From JAWCQZ01 sp964486625 (GTDB lineage Archaea; Halobacteriota; Syntropharchaeia; JACQPP01), in NCBI GenBank assembly GCA_964486625.1, contig CAZANW010000099.1, positions 1 through 5,223 on the forward strand: a stretch of 5,223 bases of DNA. Reading direction: 5' to 3'. Both the position numbers and the translations under genes were made by a program. Shown piece after piece: positions 1 through 5,223 of the stretch. The notes below the pieces were generated by a model that saw only the letters and a program-made list of their open reading frames with translations, was not told the origin of the DNA and did not search any database. The number at the start of each line of letters is the position of its first letter. Position 1 is the first letter of the stretch.

Positions 1-1044
1 ACCCAGGATGGGCCGGAGGGCGCCGATGAGGGCGGGGACCGCCACGCCTCCGAGGATGCCCAAACTGAAGATGGCCCCCACCGCGCTCCCCGCGTTCTCC
101 GGGAAGAGGCGCGCCGCGAGGGCCATGATGGCGGGGAAGAGGATGGAGAAGAAGAAGCCGGTGAGGCCCCACCGGAGGGCGGGCGGGCCCCCGGGCAGCA
201 GGCCGTTGAGGGCGAGCGATGCGACCCCCAGGAGGGCCGCGGCGAGGGCCACCCGCCGGACCCCGAGCCGGTCGAGGAAGGGGCCCAGCGCCACCCGCCC
301 GAGCCCCATCATCCCCCAGAAAAGTCCCAGGGCACCTCCCGCCCCGGCGGCCCCCAGGCCTCCGGTCTCCTGGATGTAGGCGGGGAGCCACGAGTTGAGG
401 CTCATCTCCGAGCCGAGGTAGAAAAACGCGAGCAGCACCAGGAGGACCAGGGGGGCGGAGGGGCGCAGAGGGGTTTGCTCCCGCGGGCGCCCGGGCTCGG
501 GGAACTTCCTGGAGACCGCTGCGGCCCCGGCCAGGAACAGGAGCGTCGCCGCCAGCACCCGCCCGGAGAGCCCCCGGGGGTCCCCGGCCGCCAGTGTGAA
601 GCCCGCCAGCGTCGGCCCCGCGAAGGCCCCCACCGACCACGCGACGTGGAGCAGGGTCAGGAAGAGCCCCGGGCGCTCCGGGAAGAGGCGGGCCACGAGG
701 GGGTTCGCGGCCGTCTGGATGACGCTGAATGCGACCCCCACCAGGAGGAAGCCCCCGAACAGGAGCGGGAAGGAGGAGCCCGCGAGCGGGGGCACGAAGC
801 CCGCCGGCAGGAGGGCGAGCCCCAGGAGGAGGGCCCGCTTGTGGCCCAGCCGGTCCGCGGCCCGGCCCGCCAGGAAACTCGTCCCCGCGATTCCGATGAG
901 CAGCGACGACGAGAGGAGGCTCGCCTCCCACCACGCCAAGCGCGGGAGGGCCCACGCCAGGGTCGGCCCGAGAGTCGTGAAGCCGAAGGCGAGGACCAGG
1001 ACCGAGGAGAAGGGGAGGAGGAAGAGGAGTCCCCGCCGGGTCAT
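1..1044 (-). CDS. MFS transporter, FHS sugar-permease-like (3' end beyond window)
   Basis: Cytoplasmic-membrane secondary transporter of the major facilitator superfamily. I translated 348 residues from the ATG at 1044 with no stop before the window edge; the family usually has about 400, so roughly TM11-12 are missing. The N-terminus starts MTRRGLLFLLPF and runs straight into TM1 (about 8-28). The signature cytoplasmic loop GRAADRLGHKR is at residues 60-70, and its weaker second-half copy GPFLDRLGVRR is at 254-264, which shows the 6+6 duplication. A polar linker (about 178-196) joins the halves. The stretch FFYLGSEMSLNSWLPAYI (207-224) and the late FPAIMALA...GAIFSLGILGGVAVPALIG region resemble fucose/glucose permeases of the FHS group, but the substrate cannot be told from this. 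The start is supported by GGAGG at 1048-1052, only three bases from the ATG. It is divergent from the flippase gene. MFS membership is near certain; sugar transport is a guess. Confidence 0.93.
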   Translation of the reverse strand, partial: MTRRGLLFLLPFSSVLVLAFGFTTLGPTLAWALPRLAWWEASLLSSSLLIGIAGTSFLAGRAADRLGHKRALLLGLALLPAGFVPPLAGSSFPLLFGGFLLVGVAFSVIQTAANPLVARLFPERPGLFLTLLHVAWSVGAFAGPTLAGFTLAAGDPRGLSGRVLAATLLFLAGAAAVSRKFPEPGRPREQTPLRPSAPLVLLVLLAFFYLGSEMSLNSWLPAYIQETGGLGAAGAGGALGLFWGMMGLGRVALGPFLDRLGVRRVALAAALLGVASLALNGLLPGGPPALRWGLTGFFFSILFPAIMALAARLFPENAGSAVGAIFSLGILGGVAVPALIGALRPILG

Positions 1045-1090
1045 GTTCCTCCGGTGCCCCGTTCCTCCAGGGGGTCCGGGGTTTCTAGAT
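1045..1090 (-). promoter_or_regulatory. Probable promoter and ribosome binding site of the MFS gene
   Basis: On the minus strand, ATCTAGAAA (1082-1090) is the only AT-rich patch ahead of the MFS start and could be a weak archaeal TATA box. A start site about 26 bases downstream would give a leader of roughly 15 bases. That leader would hold GGAGG at 1048-1052; a second GGAGG copy lies about 16 bases further upstream. The TATA match is poor, so the box is tentative; the ribosome binding site is clear although close to the ATG. Confidence 0.4.
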
Positions 1091-1175
1091 GGGGCGCGCG
1101 CTCGCAACCGCGGGCGCACAAGCGAGGCGGCCAGCGGCGCCAGCGGGGGTGCACGGTCGCCGGAAGGAGGCGCGC

Positions 1176-1184
1176 CTTAAAAAG
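1176..1184 (+). promoter_or_regulatory. TATA-like box for a leaderless flippase transcript
   Basis: CTTAAAAAG stands out in an otherwise GC-rich spacer, and its centre (about 1180) is 25 bases ahead of the ATG at 1205. That is the spacing expected between an archaeal TATA box and the transcription start, so the mRNA would begin at or very near the start codon. This fits the absence of any Shine-Dalgarno sequence just before the ATG; a purine run at 1162-1170 is too far away to serve. The sequence just upstream (CGCGC) does not look like a good BRE. The rest of 1091-1175 shows no gene, tRNA or strong repeat. Confidence 0.5.
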
Positions 1185-1204
1185 CCACCCGGCCCTCTCC
1201 CCCG

Positions 1205-2860
1205 ATGGTTCCGGCGACCCGGGCCCAGATATTCGGCCAGGCCTCGGCCTCCCGGGTGGTGGCGGGGGGCGCGTGGCAGGTCCTGGTGGGGACCGTGGCG
1301 GGCCTCCTCATCTTCTTCTGGATCATCCTGGGGGGGCGGCCCGAGCCCCGCGGCTTCGGCAAGGAGAGCTTCGAGTTCTTCATCACCGCCAACGCCGCCA
1401 TGGTCCTCCTCAACGCGGCGACGGTGGGCCTGGGGCAGGCCTTCGTCAAGCGGGTCTCCCAGGCCCTGGCCCGCGACCCGGAGGAGGCCCGGAGGGTGGC
1501 CGGGCGCTCCACGCGGGTCATGCTCCTGTGGGGGGCCGGGATTCTCGCGGCCTGGCTCCTCTTCACTTTCCTGGGCCGCAACAGCCCCGAGGACATGGCG
1601 GCCTTCTCCCTCATCGCCATGCTCATCCCGCTCATGGCCTTCCGGGACATCCTCAACTCGGTCATCGGGTCGGTCCACCGCTACGACTACCTCGCGGTCA
1701 TCGGGGGGGTCCTGGGCGCCGGGATGTTCGCCACGGGCATGGTCTTCCTCGCGTTCTTCCGGACCCCGGCCCACGCACCGTTCCTGGCCGCCGTGCCCCT
1801 GGCGGGCAACCTCGCCATGGTGGCCGCGGCCCTCTTCTTCTTCCGCCGGTGCTCCCCGTTCCCGCTGCGGACCCTTCTCCGGGAGCCCCTCGACGGCCCT
1901 TTCGCCCGGGAACTCTCGGCACAGGGCCTCTACGCCCTCCTCGCCAACCTCGCCACCTTCGGGCTCAACGTCTCCCTGAGCGTCTTCGCGGTCAAAGTCA
2001 TGTCCATCTACGGGTTCGTGTTCGCGCCGGCCGACGTCACGGTCTACGGCCTCAGCGTCATCTACGCATTCCTCGTCCTCTACGTCACCCTCATGGCCCT
2101 GCCCCTCGTCCCGGAGGTCTCCCGGGCCCGGGAACTCGGCGACCGGGCGCTGCTCCACTCCATCCTCCGCACCATGGTGAAATTCGGCTTCTCCCTCGCA
2201 CCCTTCGTGGTGGTTCTCCTGGTGGTCTCGGGGCCCGTCATCATGCCCCTCTTCACACCGGAGGCCGCGGGCCAGTCCGCGGTCATGGCCCTCGCGGCGG
2301 CGGGCCTCGCCATCGCGGCCCTGTCCACCATCTTCAGCGTCACCCTGGTGGGCCTGGGCCGGGCCCGCGACGCGGGGCGCGCCTTCGGGCTCTCGGCGGT
2401 CGTCATGGTGGTCCTCACTCCGCCCCTGTCCGTCCCTCTCGGCCTCCGCGGCCCCGCCCTCGCCCTCCTCCTATCGAGCGCCCTGCTCCTCCCGCACCTG
2501 ATGAGGAAAGTGGGGGCTCTCCTGGAGTTCCGTTACTCCCTCCGGCTCCTGGCGCGGCCCCTGGTGGCCTCGCTCCTCATCGTCCCCCTCCTCCTGCCCG
2601 GCCTCGGCCCCCTCTCCAGCGGCGCGTCGCCCGCATGGCTCAAGATGACATTCACCCTCCTGGGGGCGGTGCTCTTCTTCATCCTCTACACTTTCCTCCT
2701 GACCCTCCTCGGATTCTACGACGCGGAGGACTATCGGCTGATGGAGGACACGGCCACCGGCCTCGGTCTGAGGCCCGTCGGGGCCTTGGCGGCTCGGGGG
2801 CTTCGGAAACTCCACCGGATGTCGCCGCTGACTTCCAAAATCCTAAATCCGAAATCCTAA
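1205..2860 (+). CDS. Polysaccharide biosynthesis flippase (MOP superfamily, RfbX/MurJ-like)
   Basis: Integral membrane protein of 551 residues, the usual size for archaeal lipid-linked oligosaccharide flippases, which move undecaprenyl- or dolichyl-linked glycans across the membrane for surface polysaccharide or glycoprotein assembly. About 12-14 hydrophobic helices are visible, for example near residues 23-43, 58-80, 104-124, 131-150, 163-185, 194-213, 241-262, 281-301, 327-350, 359-383, 394-431, 449-470 and 481-504. Typical family points are the loop after MALPLVPEVSRARELGD (297-313) and the acidic cytoplasmic tail FYDAEDYRLMEDTATGLGLRP (504-524), seen in many archaeal members. The ATG at 1205 has no Shine-Dalgarno site but sits at leaderless distance from a TATA-like box. 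The last nine or so residues (SKILNPKS and neighbours) and the TAA stop are read from the AT-rich repeat, so the native C-terminus was probably replaced or extended. No glycosyltransferase lies next to it in this window, so the glycan is unknown. Confidence 0.9.
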   Translation: MVPATRAQIFGQASASRVVAGGAWQVLVGTVAGLLIFFWIILGGRPEPRGFGKESFEFFITANAAMVLLNAATVGLGQAFVKRVSQALARDPEEARRVAGRSTRVMLLWGAGILAAWLLFTFLGRNSPEDMAAFSLIAMLIPLMAFRDILNSVIGSVHRYDYLAVIGGVLGAGMFATGMVFLAFFRTPAHAPFLAAVPLAGNLAMVAAALFFFRRCSPFPLRTLLREPLDGPFARELSAQGLYALLANLATFGLNVSLSVFAVKVMSIYGFVFAPADVTVYGLSVIYAFLVLYVTLMALPLVPEVSRARELGDRALLHSILRTMVKFGFSLAPFVVVLLVVSGPVIMPLFTPEAAGQSAVMALAAAGLAIAALSTIFSVTLVGLGRARDAGRAFGLSAVVMVVLTPPLSVPLGLRGPALALLLSSALLLPHLMRKVGALLEFRYSLRLLARPLVASLLIVPLLLPGLGPLSSGASPAWLKMTFTLLGAVLFFILYTFLLTLLGFYDAEDYRLMEDTATGLGLRPVGALAARGLRKLHRMSPLTSKILNPKS

Positions 2861-2963
2861 ACAAATCCAAATCTCAAAATCCAAAACTCAAAACCGCGGT
2901 TTTGGATTTCGTGCTTTGGATTTTGAATTTGTTTAGGATTTAGTGCTTCGTGCTTCGGATTTA
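2837..2963. repeat. AT-rich imperfect inverted repeat between convergent genes; possible bidirectional terminator
   Basis: A roughly 127-base AT-rich block in a very GC-rich region, built from variants of AAATCC, AATCCTAAAC and GAAGCAC. It folds on a perfect 14-base palindrome, AAAACCGCGGTTTT at 2890-2903. Arms of about 46 bases (2852 to centre, centre to 2941) match imperfectly, with a near-perfect outer 20 bases (AAATCCTAAACAAATCCAAA against the same with one change). TAAATCCGAA at 2844-2853 recurs exactly as the reverse complement at 2954-2963. It carries several T runs of four on each strand downstream of each flanking gene, which suits archaeal U-tract termination. Both neighbours end inside it: the flippase TAA at 2858-2860 and the phosphoesterase TAA at 2961-2963. 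I recall similar AAATCC-type palindromic repeats from other microbial genomes, mainly bacterial, but cannot confirm that here. No reading frame in it looks like a protein. Confidence 0.85.
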
Positions 2964-3728
2964 GCCCGGCGACCGCCCGTGGACCCGCGGGTAGACCGGT
3001 AGGTCCGCGACCCGCCCCAGATAGGTCCCGTCGAGGAGGTGGGCCTCTCCGCCGGGAACGTCCACCGCGCCGCACCGCAGCAGGGGCCCCATGAACCCCC
3101 CGCCCCCGTTCACCGGGACGCCGCCGAGGATTCCGTTGTAGGCGGGAGCGAGAATCACCTCCATGTCGCGGCGCGCGCGGGGGCGCAGGCGCGGCGGCAG
3201 TTTCTCCGGGTCGAGGCGCGTCCGAATCCAGACCCGCTCCCGCTGCCGCCCCCCGACCTCGTCGCGCAACTCGACCACGAGGTGGTCGTGCCCCAGAACC
3301 AGAACCCGGCTGCGGAGGAGGGACGGGGTCGGCCAGGTGTGGCCGTGCATGTAGGCCACGCCGTCCACGACCTTGCCGGTCATGGGGGCCACCGGGACCC
3401 CGTCCCCCAGCAGATCCTTCAGGCGGTCGTCGTGGTTCCCGGGCACCACCTCCACCGGGACGCGGTCGCGCAGTTCCCGGAAGAACCAGGGCAGTTCGCC
3501 CCGCTCCTGCCCGGATGCGCCCGGGACCGTGTGCTTCACGTCCCCGAGGACGACGAGGCGGTCGGGGCGCTCGCGCTCGACTGCGGCCAGGAGCCCGTCG
3601 AGGAGGGCGCGGGTCTGGCTCGGCACCACCACGCCGCGCCGCCGCAGGCCCGCCTCGTAGCCGAGGTGGATGTCGGCGAGGACGAGGGCCCTCTCGCGGT
3701 TCTCGGCCCGGAGGAGCGGCTCGGGCAT
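2961..3728 (-). CDS. Metallophosphoesterase, archaeal SbcD-related / PdeM-like
   Basis: Calcineurin-like metal-dependent phosphoesterase of 255 residues, full length for this family, likely cytoplasmic. All dinuclear-metal motifs are present in order: DIH (19-21), GDVKH (62-66), GNHDD (97-101), HGH (128-130) and GHDH (146-149). The C-terminal part, LAPAYN (193-198), GGVPVN (202-207), MGPLL and LLDGTYLG (231-238), is typical of the archaeal SbcD-related group. Relatives include the bacterial PdeM nuclease linked to Lhr-type helicases in DNA damage response; no helicase lies in this window, so a nuclease or phosphodiesterase role is inferred and the substrate unknown. I chose ATG 3728 because GGAG lies six bases ahead and the first metal motif then falls at residue 19. 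The ATG at 3758 would add ten residues (MVAKPRLEPV). The TAA stop comes from the adjoining AT-rich repeat. The gene is head-to-head with the DUF5612 gene. Confidence 0.92.
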   Translation of the reverse strand: MPEPLLRAENRERALVLADIHLGYEAGLRRRGVVVPSQTRALLDGLLAAVERERPDRLVVLGDVKHTVPGASGQERGELPWFFRELRDRVPVEVVPGNHDDRLKDLLGDGVPVAPMTGKVVDGVAYMHGHTWPTPSLLRSRVLVLGHDHLVVELRDEVGGRQRERVWIRTRLDPEKLPPRLRPRARRDMEVILAPAYNGILGGVPVNGGGGFMGPLLRCGAVDVPGGEAHLLDGTYLGRVADLPVYPRVHGRSPG

Positions 3729-3753
3729 GACGGGCTCCAGGCGTGGTTTCGCA

Positions 3754-3764
3754 ACCATTATGGT
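3754..3764. promoter_or_regulatory. Palindromic AT patch, candidate shared TATA element of two divergent genes
   Basis: ACCATTATGGT is an 11-base palindrome apart from its central T at 3759. Its centre is 30 bases ahead of the DUF5612 ATG (3789) and 31 bases ahead of the preferred phosphoesterase ATG (3728), close to archaeal TATA-to-start spacing in both directions with leaders of only a few bases. It is one of few AT-rich patches here. The alternative is that it is simply the first codons of the phosphoesterase, if that gene starts at 3758. Confidence 0.35.
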
Positions 3765-3788
3765 GGATAGGCTCCTAAGCGCAAAAAC

Positions 3789-4484
3789 ATGGCCGCCGTC
3801 GGCATCTCCGTCCTCGCCTCCCGGAAGCGGGGGGTCCTGGGTGCCATCCTCGAAGTCGCCTCGTCGGCCCAGGCCAACCTCGCCTACCTCCACTGCTACC
3901 AGAAACTCCCCACCGAGCGGAGCCGAAAAAAGCCCGCCGGGAGCCGGACGGGCACCCTGCAGGTCTATCTCGAACTCGCCACCGGCGAGGGGGCCCAGGA
4001 GATGATGCGCCGCCTCCGGCGGGTCCCGGGGGTCAGGCAGGTCCGGAAGTTCGAGCCCTTCCTGAACATCTACGGCAAGCGGGTGATTGTGATTGGCGGC
4101 GGGGCCCAGGTGGCCCAGGTGGTCGCCGGGGCGGTGTCGGAGGCGGACCGCCACAACCTCCGGGGCGAGGCCATCTCCGTGGACACCATCCCGCTGGTGG
4201 GGGAGGAGGCCCTCGCCGACGCCGTGGAGGCGGTGGGGCGGCTCCACCGCGCCGCGATTCTCGTCCTCGCCGGGAGCATCATGGGCGGGAAGGTCACCGA
4301 GGCGGTGAAGGAGTTGAGGAAACGCCACCGAATCCCGGTCCTCTCGCTGAACATGGCGGGCTCGGTCCCCGAGGTGGCCGACCTGGTGGTGACCGACCCG
4401 GTCCAGGCCGGAGTCATGGCGGTCATGTCGGTGGCCCGGACGGCGAAGTTCGACCCGCGGAAGGCGGGGAGACGGGTGTTCTGA
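3789..4484 (+). CDS. ACT domain + DUF5612 protein, archaeal, function unknown
   Basis: A 231-residue soluble protein. Residues 1-88 look like an ACT-type ligand-binding domain: GISVLASRKRGVLGAILEVA has the strand-turn-helix with a small-hydrophobic G-V-L-x-x-I pattern that often binds amino acids. Residues about 91-221 match my memory of DUF5612, a family found in methanogens and related archaea: YGKRVIVIGGGAQVAQVVAG, then SEADRHN (117-123), RGEAISVDTIPLVGEE, LVLAGSIMGGKV (159-169) and LSLNMAGSVPEVADLVVTDP. The glycine-rich GGGAQ loop and the alternating strands and helices suggest a Rossmann-like or small-molecule-binding fold, but no catalytic function is established and I assign none. There is an in-frame TAG at 3768-3770, so ATG 3789 is the first possible ATG; no Shine-Dalgarno site precedes it, which suggests a leaderless mRNA. 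Its TGA stop is the first three bases of a perfect hairpin. A sensor or regulator of amino-acid metabolism is a reasonable but unproven guess. Confidence 0.9.
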   Translation: MAAVGISVLASRKRGVLGAILEVASSAQANLAYLHCYQKLPTERSRKKPAGSRTGTLQVYLELATGEGAQEMMRRLRRVPGVRQVRKFEPFLNIYGKRVIVIGGGAQVAQVVAGAVSEADRHNLRGEAISVDTIPLVGEEALADAVEAVGRLHRAAILVLAGSIMGGKVTEAVKELRKRHRIPVLSLNMAGSVPEVADLVVTDPVQAGVMAVMSVARTAKFDPRKAGRRVF

Positions 4485-4515
4485 CCTACCCCGGCCTGAA
4501 GGCCGGGGTAGGTCA
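4482..4515. repeat. Perfect 15-bp inverted repeat including the DUF5612 stop codon
   Basis: TGACCTACCCCGGCC (4482-4496) is followed by the loop TGAA and the exact reverse complement GGCCGGGGTAGGTCA (4501-4515). The stem has no mismatch and is GC-rich, so RNA from either strand would fold strongly. No T run follows, so it is not a standard intrinsic terminator, although its place between convergent genes suits transcript-end formation or protection. The core CCCCGGCCTGAAGGCCGGGG resembles, from memory, hairpins at the ends of IS200/IS605-type (TnpB-carrying) elements; no transposase gene is present, so it could be a solo remnant. Confidence 0.85.
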
Positions 4516-4528
4516 GGCGCGGGCACCG

Positions 4529-4559
4529 TTGCCGGCGGAGCGCGGGGGACCGGCGGCAA
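4529..4559. terminator. Second hairpin next to the stop of the minus-strand gene
   Basis: TTGCCGGCGG (4529-4538) and CCGGCGGCAA (4550-4559) are reverse complements with one mismatch, separated by 11 bases. On the minus strand the hairpin begins at the base right after the TGA stop of the GH57/DUF5752 gene, so it may mark that transcript's 3' end. There is no T tract, and in DNA this GC-rich a 10-base match is weak evidence. Confidence 0.3.
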
Positions 4560-5223
4560 TCAATCCAGCCCGGCCAGGAGTCCCTTCCTCCGCGCCTCCG
4601 CGGTGCTCCGGAGGAAGTCGCGCAGCGTCTCTCCGCCCGCGGGCGCGCCCCGCAGCCGGTCGGCCAACTCGCCGTCCTCGAGGACCCACCGGGCCCACCC
4701 CTCGAAGTCGCCGCGGCGGGAGTGGAACTCCAGGGAGGCGAGGTCCACCTTTCCCGCCGCCTCGGCGAACTCCTCCAGGGAGTGGGCCGAGCGGCCCGCA
4801 TATCTCCCGTCCGGGAGGTGGAAGTGGAAGGCCCGGTCGCGGACCTGCGTGACGAGGCCGCCGACGAGCGCGCGGCCCGTGGGGGTCAGCGCCTTGCGCG
4901 ACAGGTAGCCCCGGGCCTCGAGTTCCTTGAGGCAGGCCGCCGCCTCCTTCGCGGGGAGGCCGGTCTCGGCCGCCACCTCTTCCGCGTAGGGCCGGCCGTG
5001 CTCCCGGAGGGCGAAGAGCATCCGCAGTTTCGCCTTGCGCCGCCGCTCCGCGGTGGGCTCCCGGCGCGCCAGTTCCCCCATGACCCGGGTCTTGAAGTCG
5101 GAGAGGACCATGAGGTAATTGAGGCCGGCGTAAAGGGGGTTCCCGTAGTGGCTGAAGTAGTTGTGGACGTCGCCGTCGGGCCCGTGGCCGAAGTCCCATC
5201 CCTTCGTGGACATGTAGTAGAGG
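4560..5223 (-). CDS. GH57 glycoside hydrolase C-terminus with winged helix and DUF5752 (5' part beyond window)
   Basis: The frame is open to the right edge, and an internal ATG at 5213 is probably not the true start: codons before it read L-Y-Y, giving YYMSTKGW...DGDVHNYFS followed by NPLYAGLNYLMVLSDFK. I recognise this from memory as the conserved end of the catalytic domain of archaeal GH57 alpha-amylase-like enzymes (the YYM-TK, DGDVH-YF and MNVLSDF pattern). Counting from that Met, about 1-45 are the GH57 end. Residues 60-118 form a winged helix (RMLFALREHG, helix-turn-helix EEVAAETGLPAKEAAACLKELEARGYLSR, wing, LTPTGRALV). Residues 128-188 fit DUF5752: FHFHLPDGRYAG, HSLEEFAEAAGKVD and LEFHSRRGDFEGWARWVL, then an acidic LEDGELADRLR helix. 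The catalytic GH57 residues lie outside, so activity cannot be judged. Likely role: intracellular alpha-glucan (glycogen- or trehalose-type) metabolism, with the tail perhaps regulatory. If the start is really 5213, this would be a 217-residue stand-alone protein. Confidence 0.82.
   Translation of the reverse strand, partial: LYYMSTKGWDFGHGPDGDVHNYFSHYGNPLYAGLNYLMVLSDFKTRVMGELARREPTAERRRKAKLRMLFALREHGRPYAEEVAAETGLPAKEAAACLKELEARGYLSRKALTPTGRALVGGLVTQVRDRAFHFHLPDGRYAGRSAHSLEEFAEAAGKVDLASLEFHSRRGDFEGWARWVLEDGELADRLRGAPAGGETLRDFLRSTAEARRKGLLAGLD

Noticed and set aside
1091..1175. Possible tRNA or structured RNA in the GC-rich spacer
   Set aside because: Short GC stems can be drawn, but no tRNA arms, T-loop or other known RNA pattern is present on either strand.
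1085..2158. A 357-codon minus-strand frame opposite the flippase, very rich in Glu, Asp, Gly and Pro
   Set aside because: It is the mirror of hydrophobic codons in the flippase; there is no motif, start signal or credible composition.
475..2943. An 822-codon open frame on the plus strand spanning the MFS gene, the spacer and the flippase gene
   Set aside because: It is antisense to the MFS gene and out of frame with the flippase. Its product is a run of Gly, Pro, Arg, Glu and Gln with no domain. It stays open only because GC-rich codons rarely give stops.
2837..2963. CRISPR-like array from the repeated AAATCC units
   Set aside because: The units are only 6-10 bases, irregularly spaced and arranged as inverted arms, without regular spacers.
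3039..3770. A 243-codon plus-strand frame opposite the phosphoesterase
   Set aside because: Its HDxH-like and Ala/Val-rich look arises from the complement of the phosphoesterase codons; the motifs are complete only on the minus strand.
3759..4559. N-terminal extension of the phosphoesterase frame up to 4559, giving 532 residues
   Set aside because: The extra 270 or so residues are antisense to the DUF5612 gene, low in complexity and unlike any phosphoesterase. The family length fits the start at 3728 or 3758.
4513..5199. A 228-codon minus-strand frame overlapping the GH57/DUF5752 gene
   Set aside because: It is a shifted frame of the real gene, dominated by Arg, Gly and Pro, without recognisable motifs.

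Overview
This is a very GC-rich, tightly packed stretch with five protein genes and almost no spacer DNA. The likely source is a euryarchaeon, possibly a high-GC uncultivated Thermoplasmatota-type lineage. The evidence is an ACT + DUF5612 protein (a family I know from archaea), a metallophosphoesterase of the archaeal SbcD-related/PdeM-like type, an archaeal-looking GH57 tail, and two genes without a Shine-Dalgarno site whose start codons lie 25-30 bases after the only AT-rich patch upstream, as in leaderless transcripts. The phylum is inference; the archaeal assignment is fairly firm.

Layout from left to right: (1) bases 1-1044, minus strand, the first 348 residues of a major facilitator superfamily transporter resembling FHS-type sugar permeases, cut by the left edge. 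(2) 1045-1204, a divergent promoter region. (3) 1205-2860, plus strand, a 551-residue MOP/RfbX-type polysaccharide flippase. (4) 2837-2963, an AT-rich imperfect inverted repeat in the tail-to-tail gap, which supplies the stop codons of both flanking genes. (5) 2961-3728, minus strand, a complete metallophosphoesterase with all metal-binding motifs. (6) A very short head-to-head promoter with an 11-base palindrome at 3754-3764. (7) 3789-4484, plus strand, the ACT-DUF5612 protein. (8) 4485-4559, a second tail-to-tail gap with two hairpins; one is a perfect 15-bp stem that contains the DUF5612 stop codon. (9) 4560-5223, minus strand, the C-terminal part of what looks like a GH57 glycoside hydrolase extended by a winged helix and a DUF5752 domain, cut by the right edge.

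The genes alternate in direction (minus, plus, minus, plus, minus), so no operon is visible. The common theme, weakly, is carbohydrate: a sugar-like permease, a glycan flippase and a GH57 enzyme. The phosphoesterase and DUF5612 protein share a promoter region but no known pathway. I see no RNA gene, CRISPR array, transposase gene or defence system. The most notable non-coding structures are the two unrelated inverted repeats at the two convergent junctions.
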